Positions 1 to 8,157 of a stretch of 64,000 nucleotides of DNA are shown here, piece by piece. Location: positions 124,001 to 188,000 of the forward strand of contig JAQCEM010000001.1 of the NCBI GenBank assembly GCA_027729635.1. Direction: 5' to 3'. This DNA comes from Casp-actino8 sp001510335 (GTDB lineage: Bacteria; Actinomycetota; Acidimicrobiia; Acidimicrobiales; Ilumatobacteraceae). Both the position numbers and the translations under genes were made by a program. Each line of letters begins with the position of its first letter. Position 1 is the first letter of the stretch. The notes beneath the pieces are model-generated. The model worked only from the letters and a program-made list of their open reading frames with translations, was not told where the DNA came from and searched no databases.

Positions 1-1
1 C

Positions 2-967
2 AGCCTCTTCGCTGCCGCTTGTGGCGACGACGACAGTGGCTCATCAAGCAAAGTTATCGCTGGCATCGCTTTTGATACCGGCGGCCGTGGCGACGGAACC
101 TTCAATGACTCAGCAGCAACTGGTGGCGAGCGGGCCGCGAGTGAACTCGGTGTTGAGATCAAAGAACTCGAAGCAGCAGTTGACGAAGACCGTAAAGCCA
201 ACCTCGAATTGCTCGCGGGCGACGGCGCACAGGTCATCGTCGGTGTTGGATTCATGTTCACCGACCCTATGACTGAAGTTGCCGCGGCTAACCCCGACGT
301 GCAATTCGGCATTGTCGACTCAGTTGTTGACGCTCCGAACGTGAGTAGCCTCTTATTTGCGGCTAACCAGGGTTCATTCCTCGTTGGTGCAGCAGCTGCT
401 CTCAAGAGCACCACTGGTCAGATCGGTTTCATCGGCGGTCAGGAAATTGACCTGATCAAAGAATTCGAAGCTGGCTACACTTCGGGAGCCAAGTATGTCA
501 ATCCCGACATCGTCGTGAACGTGAAGTACCTCGGGCCGGCCGGCGACAACTCCGCATGGGGCAACGTTGCTGGTGCTAAGGAAATCGCTGCGGGCTGGTA
601 TGCCGCTGGCGCCGATGTCGTCTACACCGCTGCTGGCGGTTCAGGTGCTGGCACCATCGAAGCCGCAATTGAAGCCGGCAAATGGGCCATCGGTGTTGAC
701 AGCGACCAGTATCTCACCTCCGGTGATGCAGCCGCACAGGCGGTCATTTTAACGTCAATGCTCAAGCGCGTTGACGTTGCCGTGTTTGAGACCATCAAGG
801 CTTCGGTCAACGGAGACAAATCTGGTGGTATCAAGATGTTTGACCTCAGCAATGACGGTGTTGGCTACTCAACTTCAGGTGGACACATCGACGAATTTGT
901 CAGCCAGCTTGACGAAATCAAGGCCAAGGTCGTGGCCGGCGAAATCGAAGTTCCAACAAAGCCCTGA
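2..967 (+). CDS. BMP-family (PnrA/Med-like) substrate-binding lipoprotein, 5' end outside window
   Basis: This is the extracytoplasmic binding protein of an ABC importer, probably for nucleosides. The reading frame is open from base 2, so the start codon and most of the signal peptide lie upstream. A lipobox-like FAAAC is visible with the lipidated Cys encoded at 20-22, followed by an acidic/Ser linker and then the family motif FDTGGRGDGTFNDSA. The rest matches the BMP fold, with GFMFTDP and GFIGGQE. An ATPase and two permeases follow, as in bacterial nucleoside importers, and adenosine deaminase and upp lie downstream, which supports a nucleoside substrate by context. The exact ligand cannot be told from sequence. 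Confidence 0.93.
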   Translation, partial: SLFAAACGDDDSGSSSKVIAGIAFDTGGRGDGTFNDSAATGGERAASELGVEIKELEAAVDEDRKANLELLAGDGAQVIVGVGFMFTDPMTEVAAANPDVQFGIVDSVVDAPNVSSLLFAANQGSFLVGAAAALKSTTGQIGFIGGQEIDLIKEFEAGYTSGAKYVNPDIVVNVKYLGPAGDNSAWGNVAGAKEIAAGWYAAGADVVYTAAGGSGAGTIEAAIEAGKWAIGVDSDQYLTSGDAAAQAVILTSMLKRVDVAVFETIKASVNGDKSGGIKMFDLSNDGVGYSTSGGHIDEFVSQLDEIKAKVVAGEIEVPTKP

Positions 968-982
968 TTCAGTTTCTGAATC
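966..982 (+). other. Small perfect hairpin over the stop codon of the BMP gene
   Basis: GATTCAG and CTGAATC form a perfect 7-bp stem around a TTT loop, overlapping the TGA stop. No T-tract follows. It may protect the 3' end of the binding-protein message together with the larger hairpin at 1005-1033. Confidence 0.45.
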
Positions 983-1004
983 AATCTGAAGCAGTTAGTT
1001 AGTT

Positions 1005-1033
1005 GAGAGCCCGGGTCCATGACCTGGGCTCTC
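1005..1033 (+). other. 12-bp stem-loop between binding-protein and ATPase genes
   Basis: GAGAGCCCGGGT pairs with ACCTGGGCTCTC around a 5-nt loop (one G-U pair in RNA). It is not followed by a run of T, so it is unlikely to be a full terminator. It lies where many ABC operons carry a stabilising or attenuating hairpin that keeps binding protein in excess over membrane parts. A TATAAC just downstream (1037-1042) could act as a secondary promoter. Confidence 0.55.
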
Positions 1034-1066
1034 TGCTATAACGGGATAAGCATTTCAAGGGGCGAC

Positions 1067-2638
1067 ATGACTGGGCAATCTCAATTCGGGCAATCTCATT
1101 TAGGGCAATCTCAATTAGCCGTGGAGCTTCACGGCATCACCAAACGTTTTCCTGGTGTGATCGCTAATCACGACATTGAGCTCCTCGTCCGACCCGGAAC
1201 GATTCATGCAATTGTTGGAGAAAATGGTGCTGGTAAATCAACATTGATGAAAACCTTGTACGGCATGCACCAGCCAGACGAGGGCACCATCACCGTCAAC
1301 GGAACACTGGTGCAATTCAAGACCCCGACCGACGCCATTGCTGCGGGCATCGGAATGGTGCACCAACACTTCATGTTGGCAGACAATCTCACGATCACCG
1401 AGAACATCATCTTGGGTGCTGAACCAGTTGATCATCGCGGGCGGATCAATTTCAAAGAGGCGCGAGATCGTATTGAAGCACTCATGACATCGCTTGGTGC
1501 GACATTTAATCCAGATACAAATGTTTCTGAGCTCGGCGTTGGTCAACGTCAACGGGTTGAGATTCTCAAAGTTTTGTATCGTGGCGCGAAGATATTGATC
1601 CTTGATGAACCTACTGCCGTGCTCGTACCACAAGAAGTTGAGGAGCTATTTACGACCCTCAAGCGTCTCGTCGCCGACGGAGCAACTGTCATTTTCATTT
1701 CGCACAAACTTGACGAAGTACTCGCCTATTGCGACGAAATCACCGTCATTCGTCAAGGCACGTCGGTTGCCCACACCGAACCATCGCAGGTGACTCGTCG
1801 TTCACTTGCTGAACTTATGGTTGGCAGCGACCTGCCCGATCCATCTGGTCGCGAAACAAAAGTTGGCGACGATGTTCGTTTACAAGTGACTGGTCTCAAT
1901 CTGGCTGGTGATATTGCCGGCGCAAAACTCGCACTGGAAGACATCAATGTCGCAGTCCATGCTGGTGAAATTGTGGGAATCGCTGGCGTTGAAGGAAATG
2001 GCCAATTTGAATTGTGCGAATCCATCTTGGGACTGCGGACCATTTTGAGTGGCTCAATTTCGGTCTGCGGGCAAGAACTTTCGCATACCGAAACTCGCGA
2101 ACGAATCAATATGGGATTGTCGTACATTCCATTCGACCGCCATCGTGAAGGATTACTTCTTGATGCACCACTTTGGGAAAACACGTTCTTGGGCCGTGAA
2201 GAAAACGCTGGGCTAACCAATGGTCCTTTCATTTCACGCAACAAGATTGAGGCTGATTGTCGCACAATTATTGATCGTTTCGGTGTCCTGACACCCAGTG
2301 AGCAAGTCCCTGCGTTTGCCCTCTCGGGTGGCAACCAGCAAAAACTTGTCGTTGGTCGCGAAATGGCCGGTCATCCCAAGATTCTTTTGGCCGCACATCC
2401 CACCCGTGGAGTCGACGTTGGCGCCCAGGCTGCAATTTGGGATGAATTGCGCCACGCCCGCGATAACGGTCTTGGTGTCCTGCTGATTTCAGCCGACCTT
2501 GAAGAACTCATCGGCTTGTCCGATCGAATACTGGTGATGTTTGACGGTCGTGTCACTGCCCATCTCAATCCAGCAACTGCTACTCCTGAAATGCTCGGAA
2601 CGTACATGACTGGTGAAGAGCAAGGAGTCGATGGATGA
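1067..2638 (+). CDS. ABC transporter ATP-binding protein, duplicated nucleoside/sugar-importer type
   Basis: This is the energy-coupling subunit with two ATPase halves in one 523-residue chain. The first half has a canonical Walker A (GENGAGKST) and ILILDEPT Walker B. The second half has the degenerate GVEGNGQ P-loop and LSGGNQQKLVVGRE signature typical of RbsA/NupO-like proteins. The ATG at 1067 is chosen because AAGGGG lies just upstream; an ATG at 1019 would start in the hairpin. The first residues contain three copies of a GQSxx pentapeptide, encoded by a 15-bp tandem repeat. Its stop overlaps the next start by ATGA, so it is translationally coupled to the permeases. Confidence 0.93.
   Translation: MTGQSQFGQSHLGQSQLAVELHGITKRFPGVIANHDIELLVRPGTIHAIVGENGAGKSTLMKTLYGMHQPDEGTITVNGTLVQFKTPTDAIAAGIGMVHQHFMLADNLTITENIILGAEPVDHRGRINFKEARDRIEALMTSLGATFNPDTNVSELGVGQRQRVEILKVLYRGAKILILDEPTAVLVPQEVEELFTTLKRLVADGATVIFISHKLDEVLAYCDEITVIRQGTSVAHTEPSQVTRRSLAELMVGSDLPDPSGRETKVGDDVRLQVTGLNLAGDIAGAKLALEDINVAVHAGEIVGIAGVEGNGQFELCESILGLRTILSGSISVCGQELSHTETRERINMGLSYIPFDRHREGLLLDAPLWENTFLGREENAGLTNGPFISRNKIEADCRTIIDRFGVLTPSEQVPAFALSGGNQQKLVVGREMAGHPKILLAAHPTRGVDVGAQAAIWDELRHARDNGLGVLLISADLEELIGLSDRILVMFDGRVTAHLNPATATPEMLGTYMTGEEQGVDG
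1073..1117 (+). repeat. Three 15-bp in-frame tandem repeats at the ATPase N terminus
   Basis: Three units starting at 1073, 1088 and 1103 begin GGGCAATCTCA and encode GQSQF, GQSHL and GQSQL. They precede the first conserved beta-strand, so copy number could change without harming the ATPase fold. Confidence 0.8.
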
Positions 2639-3720
2639 AAAATCCACGACTTCAACGCATGCTTGTCACTTCGGCCAGTTCTCTGCTAGCAGTATTTGTT
2701 GCACTCTGTATTTGTGCAGTGATTTTGTTGATCACTGGCAAAGATCCCATTGAGGCATACCGCACTCTGTTCGGCGCAGCAGGCGAAACAAAAGTTTTAC
2801 AAGGTGCACTTAACCGAGCCACACCACTCATGATTTCAGCCGCCGCAGTGGCCATCGGATTCAAAATGAATCTCTTCAATATCGGCGTTGAGGGTCAAAT
2901 GCGCGTGGCACTTCTGGCAACTGCAGTTGCCGGTGCTGCTGTTGACCTACCTGCACCGCTGCACATCCTTTTCTGCCTTGTTGTCGCAATGGCAAGTGGC
3001 GCGATTTGGGCTGGTATTGCGGGCTGGCTAAAGGTCAAGCGCGGTGTCAATGAAGTGATTTCAACCATCATGTTGAACTTCGTAGCCCTGAGCCTGGTCG
3101 CCTGGGCATTTGATTCGTTCTTCCGTGCCGAGAGCACCACCGGGAGTTTGCTTGTGAAGACCAAGGAACTCCCAACCTCGGCGTGGTTTCCCGACATTGT
3201 TGATCGTCGCTTAAACGGAATGTTCTTTGTCGCCATATTGGTTTTAGTTCTCTTCTATGTCTTGGTCTGGAAAACGAAGTTCGGCTTCCAACTTCGTGCT
3301 TCTGGCGCCAACGCTGGTGCCTCACGTGTCACCGGCGTCAACCCCAAGCGCATGGTGATGATTTCGATGTTGCTCTCGGGAGCACTCGCCGGACTAGTTG
3401 GAATGCGGGCGCTACTCGGCGATGTTCATGCGTACCAAAACAACCTTGCCGAACAACAAGGTTTCAATGGCATCGCCGTTGCACTTCTTGGCCGCAACCA
3501 TCCACTTGGAATATTTATCTCGGCACTGCTCTTCGGTTACCTCGGTGAAGCATCTGGTCGTTTGCAACTGATTGATATTCCTAAGGAAATCACCACGATC
3601 ATGACGGGCATCATTGTTCTTGCGGTCGTGATTATCAATGAGGCGGTCAAACGTTGGGATGATCGGCGCATCCAACACAAAGCCGCACTGGCCCTTGAGT
3701 CTGCGGCGGTGCCGGCATGA
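2635..3720 (+). CDS. ABC transporter permease, BMP/nucleoside type, first subunit
   Basis: A 361-residue polytopic membrane protein of the BPD_transp_2 (LivH/RbsC-like) family. Many hydrophobic segments are evident from residue 10 to 345, with the loop motif FNIGVEGQM and the cytoplasmic segment GFQLRASGANAGASRVTGV that contacts the ATPase. The start overlaps the ATPase stop by ATGA, and its own stop overlaps the second permease by ATGA. Size and order match NupP/YufP-like systems for nucleosides. Confidence 0.92.
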   Translation: MKNPRLQRMLVTSASSLLAVFVALCICAVILLITGKDPIEAYRTLFGAAGETKVLQGALNRATPLMISAAAVAIGFKMNLFNIGVEGQMRVALLATAVAGAAVDLPAPLHILFCLVVAMASGAIWAGIAGWLKVKRGVNEVISTIMLNFVALSLVAWAFDSFFRAESTTGSLLVKTKELPTSAWFPDIVDRRLNGMFFVAILVLVLFYVLVWKTKFGFQLRASGANAGASRVTGVNPKRMVMISMLLSGALAGLVGMRALLGDVHAYQNNLAEQQGFNGIAVALLGRNHPLGIFISALLFGYLGEASGRLQLIDIPKEITTIMTGIIVLAVVIINEAVKRWDDRRIQHKAALALESAAVPA

Positions 3721-4973
3721 AATTCTTTAAGTCATTAACAACCGGACAACGCACCATTGCCTTGTCACTCGGTTTCATGCTGGTCTTGTCAATTGTTCGT
3801 CTCTTCACCAATGCCGATGACATCACCAGTTCAGGAACACTCTCATCAACGTTGCGTGTTGCGACACCTATTTTGCTGGCTGGCCTTGCTGGCGTGTGGG
3901 CCGAACGAGTTGGCATCGTCAACATCGGAATCGAAGGAATGATGATCGTAGGCACCTGGTTCGGTGCCTATGGCGCCTGGAAATGGGGTTCGTGGGCAGG
4001 TATAGCCTTAGCAATTTTTGCTGGTTCCCTCGTCGGCTTACTTCACGCGTTGGCAACTGTTCGATTTAACGTGAACCACGTTGTCTCGGGTATCGCGATC
4101 AATATCTTGGCGGCTGGTGCAACCGAGTATCTCTCGATCATCTTCTTTAAGGGTCAAAAGGGTGGCGGAGAAAGTCAATCGCCCGCCGGCAAAGGTGGTT
4201 ACGGCGAATTCGATATGCCGTTCTTATCGGGAGGGCGTATTGGTTCTTGGCGTAGCCCTGACATTTTGGGTTGGCTTGAAAAGAAGCACGATCTTCCACT
4301 TCTGCCTGACCTCGCCGGCGTACTTCGCGGTCTTGTGAGCGACATTTACGTCCCGACCATTGTTGCAATCGCTCTTGTTCCAATCACTGCATATATCTTG
4401 TGGCGTACGCGCTTTGGACTTCGCGTTCGTTCAAGTGGCGAATCACCCCAAGCTGGCGAAAGTTTGGGTGTATCGATTAATCGCCTGCGTTACCAAGCCA
4501 TGGCAATCAGCGGAGGCTTAGCCGCATTTGGCGGAGCATATTTGTCGTGCGTTTTCACAAGTACTTATCGCCAAGGACAAACCGGTGGTCAGGGTTACAT
4601 CGGACTCGCCACAACGATCTTTGGTAACTGGACACCTTTTGGCGTTTTCCGCGGTGCAATTTTGTTTGGTTTCCCATCAGCGCTCAAGTTCCGCGACGAG
4701 AAGAATGTACCTGCGCTTCTATTAGTCATCGCTGTCATTTTGGTTGCTCTCGGCATTGTGAGTGCAATGAAAAACAAGCAGATATTGACGATGGGGCTCT
4801 TTATCGGATCCGCCATATCAGCCGCCACATACTTCTTAGTTGATGACGTCCCTCAAGAGTTCGTCGCGGCGACGCCATACATCGTCACGATTCTGGTGCT
4901 CGCTGGGGCTCAACAACAGTTACGTCCACCGGCTTACGCCGGAGTCCCCTACCGTGCGGGCGAGAATCACTAA
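3717..4973 (+). CDS. ABC transporter permease, BMP/nucleoside type, second subunit
   Basis: A 418-residue permease of the NupQ/YufQ type that pairs with the preceding subunit. It carries the family motif VNIGIEGMMI, a long hydrophilic insertion (about residues 140-195, rich in Gly, Ser and Lys) and the segment FGLRVRSSGESPQAGESLGV. It is longer than typical homologues of roughly 310-350 residues because of that insertion and a C-terminal extension. It is the last gene of the importer operon; only 18 bp separate it from the convergent queF gene and no terminator hairpin is evident. Confidence 0.91.
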   Translation: MKFFKSLTTGQRTIALSLGFMLVLSIVRLFTNADDITSSGTLSSTLRVATPILLAGLAGVWAERVGIVNIGIEGMMIVGTWFGAYGAWKWGSWAGIALAIFAGSLVGLLHALATVRFNVNHVVSGIAINILAAGATEYLSIIFFKGQKGGGESQSPAGKGGYGEFDMPFLSGGRIGSWRSPDILGWLEKKHDLPLLPDLAGVLRGLVSDIYVPTIVAIALVPITAYILWRTRFGLRVRSSGESPQAGESLGVSINRLRYQAMAISGGLAAFGGAYLSCVFTSTYRQGQTGGQGYIGLATTIFGNWTPFGVFRGAILFGFPSALKFRDEKNVPALLLVIAVILVALGIVSAMKNKQILTMGLFIGSAISAATYFLVDDVPQEFVAATPYIVTILVLAGAQQQLRPPAYAGVPYRAGENH

Positions 4974-4991
4974 CCGATCAAGTTCAGTTTT

Positions 4992-5402
4992 TCAGTTACC
5001 CAAACTGGCAACAGCTTGAACTTCAATTCCGCCACGTGGGCGCTGCGTTAATGTCACTGTGACTTTGCGTGGCTTGGCTGTTTCCATAATTTCGCCGGCG
5101 ATCTCGGCAGCCAGAGCCTCGGCGAAAACTGCACGATCACGGAAATTCCAAAGATATAACTTCAAACTCTTTGACTCAACACACCATTCAAGTGGCTGAT
5201 ACTCAATCACCACATGTGAAAGGTCGGGTTGTCTGGTGACTGGACACATTGACGACAGTTCATCTGTTGTGAAGCGCACGAGGTCGACATTGGCTGGGGC
5301 CGGGAAAACCTCAACGTGGTCAACAGCTTCGCGAACTGTATTGCCCAGAATTGTCAGCGAGGTTGTTGCCACCTCGGTTGATAGGCCTTCGTGTGAACTC
5401 AT
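4992..5402 (-). CDS. queF: 7-cyano-7-deazaguanine reductase-like protein (QueF)
   Basis: QueF reduces preQ0 to preQ1 with NADPH in queuosine biosynthesis. The unimodular form is recognised by MCPVTRQPD, holding the catalytic Cys and Asp, and by VESKSLKLYL. The usual FRN...FHE segment reads FRDRAVFAE: the Glu is kept but the neighbouring His is Ala. The start at 5402 (MSSHEG) is preferred because TACGCT lies 6 nt upstream, as at other leaderless genes here; ATGs at 5429 and 5426 are alternatives. No other queuosine gene is in the window. Function is likely but the His change leaves room for doubt. Confidence 0.85.
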   Translation of the reverse strand: MSSHEGLSTEVATTSLTILGNTVREAVDHVEVFPAPANVDLVRFTTDELSSMCPVTRQPDLSHVVIEYQPLEWCVESKSLKLYLWNFRDRAVFAEALAAEIAGEIMETAKPRKVTVTLTQRPRGGIEVQAVASLGN

Positions 5403-5408
5403 ACCCAC

Positions 5409-5414
5409 AGCGTA
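5409..5414 (-). promoter_or_regulatory. Leaderless-type -10 box for queF
   Basis: TACGCT on the minus strand, 6 nt before the ATG at 5402, fits the TANNNT-N6/7-start pattern seen repeatedly here. Confidence 0.45.
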
Positions 5415-5479
5415 AGGGTCTTTCATCATCTCTGCACCCGCCTACCCTGATCTCGACCACGACTGGCTCATACACCCTC

Positions 5480-5485
5480 TAGAAT
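5480..5485 (+). promoter_or_regulatory. Leaderless-type -10 box for the PhyH/add operon
   Basis: TAGAAT lies 6 nt before the ATG at 5492 and no Shine-Dalgarno sequence is present, so transcription probably begins at the start codon. Confidence 0.6.
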
Positions 5486-5491
5486 TCCCCC

Positions 5492-6367
5492 ATGGGAGAG
5501 TTCCTTACTGAGCAACAAATAGCCGATTACCAACGTGATGGCTTTTTAGTTCTTCCTAACTTCGCAACTCTTGAGGCATGCGCCGATCTCAAAAAGCAGG
5601 CCGAGGAGATTTTGCACAACTTTGACCCCGACGCCAATCGCAGCGTGTTCACAACCAATGAACAATCGCGACATGCCGATCAACAATTCATTGACTCAGC
5701 GACCGGAATCATTTGTTTCTTTGAAGAGGAAGCCTTTGACGACAACGGCGCCTTGAAACAAAGCAAAGAACTCAGCATCAACAAAATTGGTCACGCAATG
5801 CACGATCTTGATCCAGTCTTTGAGTCCTTCTCTTACACCAACGAACTGGCTGCCGTTGCCAGTGATATCGGAATGCCTGATGCCCTTGCGTTGCAAACGA
5901 TGTATATCTGCAAGCAGCCGCGAATTGGTGGTGAAGTGAGTTGCCATCAAGACGCAACTTTCCTCTACAGCGACCCCATCACAGTGACTGGATTTTGGTT
6001 TGCTATTGAAGACGCGACACTTGAGAACGGCTGTTTGTGGGCGGCACCAGGTGGGCATAAAACGACGCTGCGCAAAAAGTTTGTACGCAACGAAGCCAAT
6101 GATGGTGCAACTTTTGAAGTGCTTGATGATTCTCCACTACCGATGGCACCATCCGAATTAGTACCGCTTGAAGTTAAGGCCGGAACACTGGTTGTGCTGC
6201 ACGGTTTGCTCCCGCACTGGAGCGACGTCAATCGCAGCGATAAGAGTCGCCATGCCTATTCACTACATTGTATTGCCGAGTCAGCCATTTATCCAGATTG
6301 GAATTGGCTACAACGAAACACCGAACTTCCCTTACGACGACTCGACAAAGTGGCGGCATCGCTATGA
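5492..6367 (+). CDS. Phytanoyl-CoA dioxygenase (PhyH) family Fe(II)/2-oxoglutarate enzyme
   Basis: A 291-residue cupin-fold oxygenase. The iron ligands are visible as HQD in the segment VSCHQDATFLY and the distal His in LLPHWSD, followed by the Arg-containing SRHAYSLH that would bind 2-oxoglutarate. Members hydroxylate small molecules of many kinds, so the substrate is unknown. The stop overlaps the adenosine deaminase start by ATGA, meaning the two are cotranslated. That pairing suggests a nucleoside-related or purine-derived substrate, but this is context only. Confidence 0.9.
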   Translation: MGEFLTEQQIADYQRDGFLVLPNFATLEACADLKKQAEEILHNFDPDANRSVFTTNEQSRHADQQFIDSATGIICFFEEEAFDDNGALKQSKELSINKIGHAMHDLDPVFESFSYTNELAAVASDIGMPDALALQTMYICKQPRIGGEVSCHQDATFLYSDPITVTGFWFAIEDATLENGCLWAAPGGHKTTLRKKFVRNEANDGATFEVLDDSPLPMAPSELVPLEVKAGTLVVLHGLLPHWSDVNRSDKSRHAYSLHCIAESAIYPDWNWLQRNTELPLRRLDKVAASL

Positions 6368-7458
6368 CAACAACCACTCCAGAAATTTTGTTTCGTGCTC
6401 CCAAAGCACTTTTGCACGACCACCTAGATGGTGGCTTACGACCCGCAACTGTCATCGAGCTGGCATCTGAATATGGCTACAAAAACTTACCCACAACCGA
6501 CGTTGCTGATCTTTCAAAATGGTTTCATCGTGGCGCTAAGCGCAATGACTTAGTGCTGTATCTCGAAACATTTGCTCACACCGTCGGCGTCATGCAAGAC
6601 AAAGATGCCATTGAGCGCGTGGCGTACGAGTGCGCCCACGATTTAGCGTCCGAAGGGGTCGTGTACGCCGAGGTTCGTATGGCTCCTGAGTTGTGCACTG
6701 AAAAGGGCCTGACCCTTGATGAGGTGATGCAGGCGATTCTTGATGGCTTTGCTCGAGGTAGCGCCGGAACCGATCTCACGATCTACGCCATCTGTTCGGC
6801 AATGCGCACCGCACGCCGCAGTCTTGAAATTGCCGATCTTGCAGTTCGTTGGCGCGACCGTGGAGTTGTGGGTTTCGATATCGCTGGAGCTGAAGCAGGA
6901 CACCCACCGACTCGTCACCTCGAAGCGTTCAACCACGTTCAACGCGAAAACTTTCACTCGACGATTCATGCTGGCGAAGCATTTGGCTTGCCCAGCATTT
7001 GGGAAGCCGTGCAATTGTGCGGCGCCGAACGTCTTGGTCACGGCGTACGTATCGTCGACGACATCACCGGACCAGTCGGGTCCGAGACGCTCGGCCGCCT
7101 CGCCGCCTATGTTCGTGATCGCCGAATTCCGCTTGAACTATGCCCAACGAGCAACGTCAATACCGGAGTATGTGGTTCGATCGCCGAACACCCGATCGGG
7201 ATGCTGCGACGTCTGCGTTTCAGGGTCACGGTCAACACCGATAATCGGCTCATGAGCGATACCAGCATGACAAAAGAGTTCACCCAATTGGCCGAGGCCT
7301 TCGATTGGGGTCTTGAAGATTTCGAATGGCTCACCCTCAATGCCATGAAGAGCGCCTTCGCCCCCTTCCCTGAGCGTCTACGCATCATCAACGGCCTCGT
7401 CAAGCCCCGCTACGCCCTTTTGAAGGCCGAAGTTGCTATGGGGTCTGTCGCTCGCTGA
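6364..7458 (+). CDS. add: Adenosine deaminase
   Basis: Hydrolytic deamination of adenosine or deoxyadenosine to inosine or deoxyinosine, in the cytosol. The TIM-barrel metal sites are clear: HDHLDGGLRP near the N terminus, HAGEAFG, the catalytic ERLGHGVRI, CPTSNV, and VNTDN in place of the common STDDP, a variant seen in actinobacterial Add proteins. Length 364 residues is normal. The ATG at 6364 is chosen because it gives the ATGA overlap with PhyH and begins just ahead of the conserved core. It works with the upstream nucleoside importer and with upp to recover purines and pyrimidines. Confidence 0.95.
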   Translation: MTTTTPEILFRAPKALLHDHLDGGLRPATVIELASEYGYKNLPTTDVADLSKWFHRGAKRNDLVLYLETFAHTVGVMQDKDAIERVAYECAHDLASEGVVYAEVRMAPELCTEKGLTLDEVMQAILDGFARGSAGTDLTIYAICSAMRTARRSLEIADLAVRWRDRGVVGFDIAGAEAGHPPTRHLEAFNHVQRENFHSTIHAGEAFGLPSIWEAVQLCGAERLGHGVRIVDDITGPVGSETLGRLAAYVRDRRIPLELCPTSNVNTGVCGSIAEHPIGMLRRLRFRVTVNTDNRLMSDTSMTKEFTQLAEAFDWGLEDFEWLTLNAMKSAFAPFPERLRIINGLVKPRYALLKAEVAMGSVAR

Positions 7459-7475
7459 TGCGCGACAATAGGTGT

Positions 7476-8126
7476 ATGGCTCACACACCAGGCACCATCG
7501 AAGTCACCGTCGTCAACCACCCACTGATCGCTGATTCGTTGACGCGTATTCGTGACGTTTCAACCCCCAACGCCCTATTCCGCCAAGAACTTGAACGGGT
7601 CGGAACACTATTGCTGGCTGAGGCGACACGGGACTTGCCTACCACCGAAATCACGGTGCAGACGCCGCTCACCAAAACTACGGGTCGAGTTCTCCGCACC
7701 CAACCAGTTGTGATTCCGGTACTTCGAGCTGGCCTTGGCTTCGTTCATGCGGCCCAAGAGTTGATGCCTAATGCCGATGTCGGCTTCATCGGCGTGAGCC
7801 GTGATGAGAAAACCTTTGAGCCCAAGCAATATGTCAACAAACTGCCCGAGACCTTGGCTGGTCGTACCTGTTTCGTTCTCGACCCCATGTTGGCAACGGG
7901 TGGCTCGCTGGCTCACGCGTGTGAACTGTTAATGGAGCGCAACCCAACCGGGCCGATCACCGTCATTTGTGTGTTGGCTGCTCCCGAGGGAATTGAGTTC
8001 TTGAAAACAACTGGACTGAACCTGCGAATTTTCACGGCCTCAATTGATGAGCGCCTCAATGAGAACGCCTTTATCGTTCCGGGACTCGGCGATGCTGGCG
8101 ACCGCCAATTCGGCGCCCCTCACTGA
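7476..8126 (+). CDS. upp: Uracil phosphoribosyltransferase
   Basis: Converts uracil and PRPP to UMP. Family hallmarks are present in order: TPLTKTTGR, the PRPP-loop region DPMLATGGSL and the uracil-binding C terminus PGLGDAGDRQFG. Length (216 residues) is usual. The ATG at 7476 is preferred since AGGTG precedes it and homologues begin close to the VNHPLI motif; an ATG at 7458 that overlaps the add stop is possible. It completes the salvage operon. Confidence 0.95.
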   Translation: MAHTPGTIEVTVVNHPLIADSLTRIRDVSTPNALFRQELERVGTLLLAEATRDLPTTEITVQTPLTKTTGRVLRTQPVVIPVLRAGLGFVHAAQELMPNADVGFIGVSRDEKTFEPKQYVNKLPETLAGRTCFVLDPMLATGGSLAHACELLMERNPTGPITVICVLAAPEGIEFLKTTGLNLRIFTASIDERLNENAFIVPGLGDAGDRQFGAPH

Positions 8127-8157
8127 AATTTCCAATACCGGCATCACATCGCCCACC

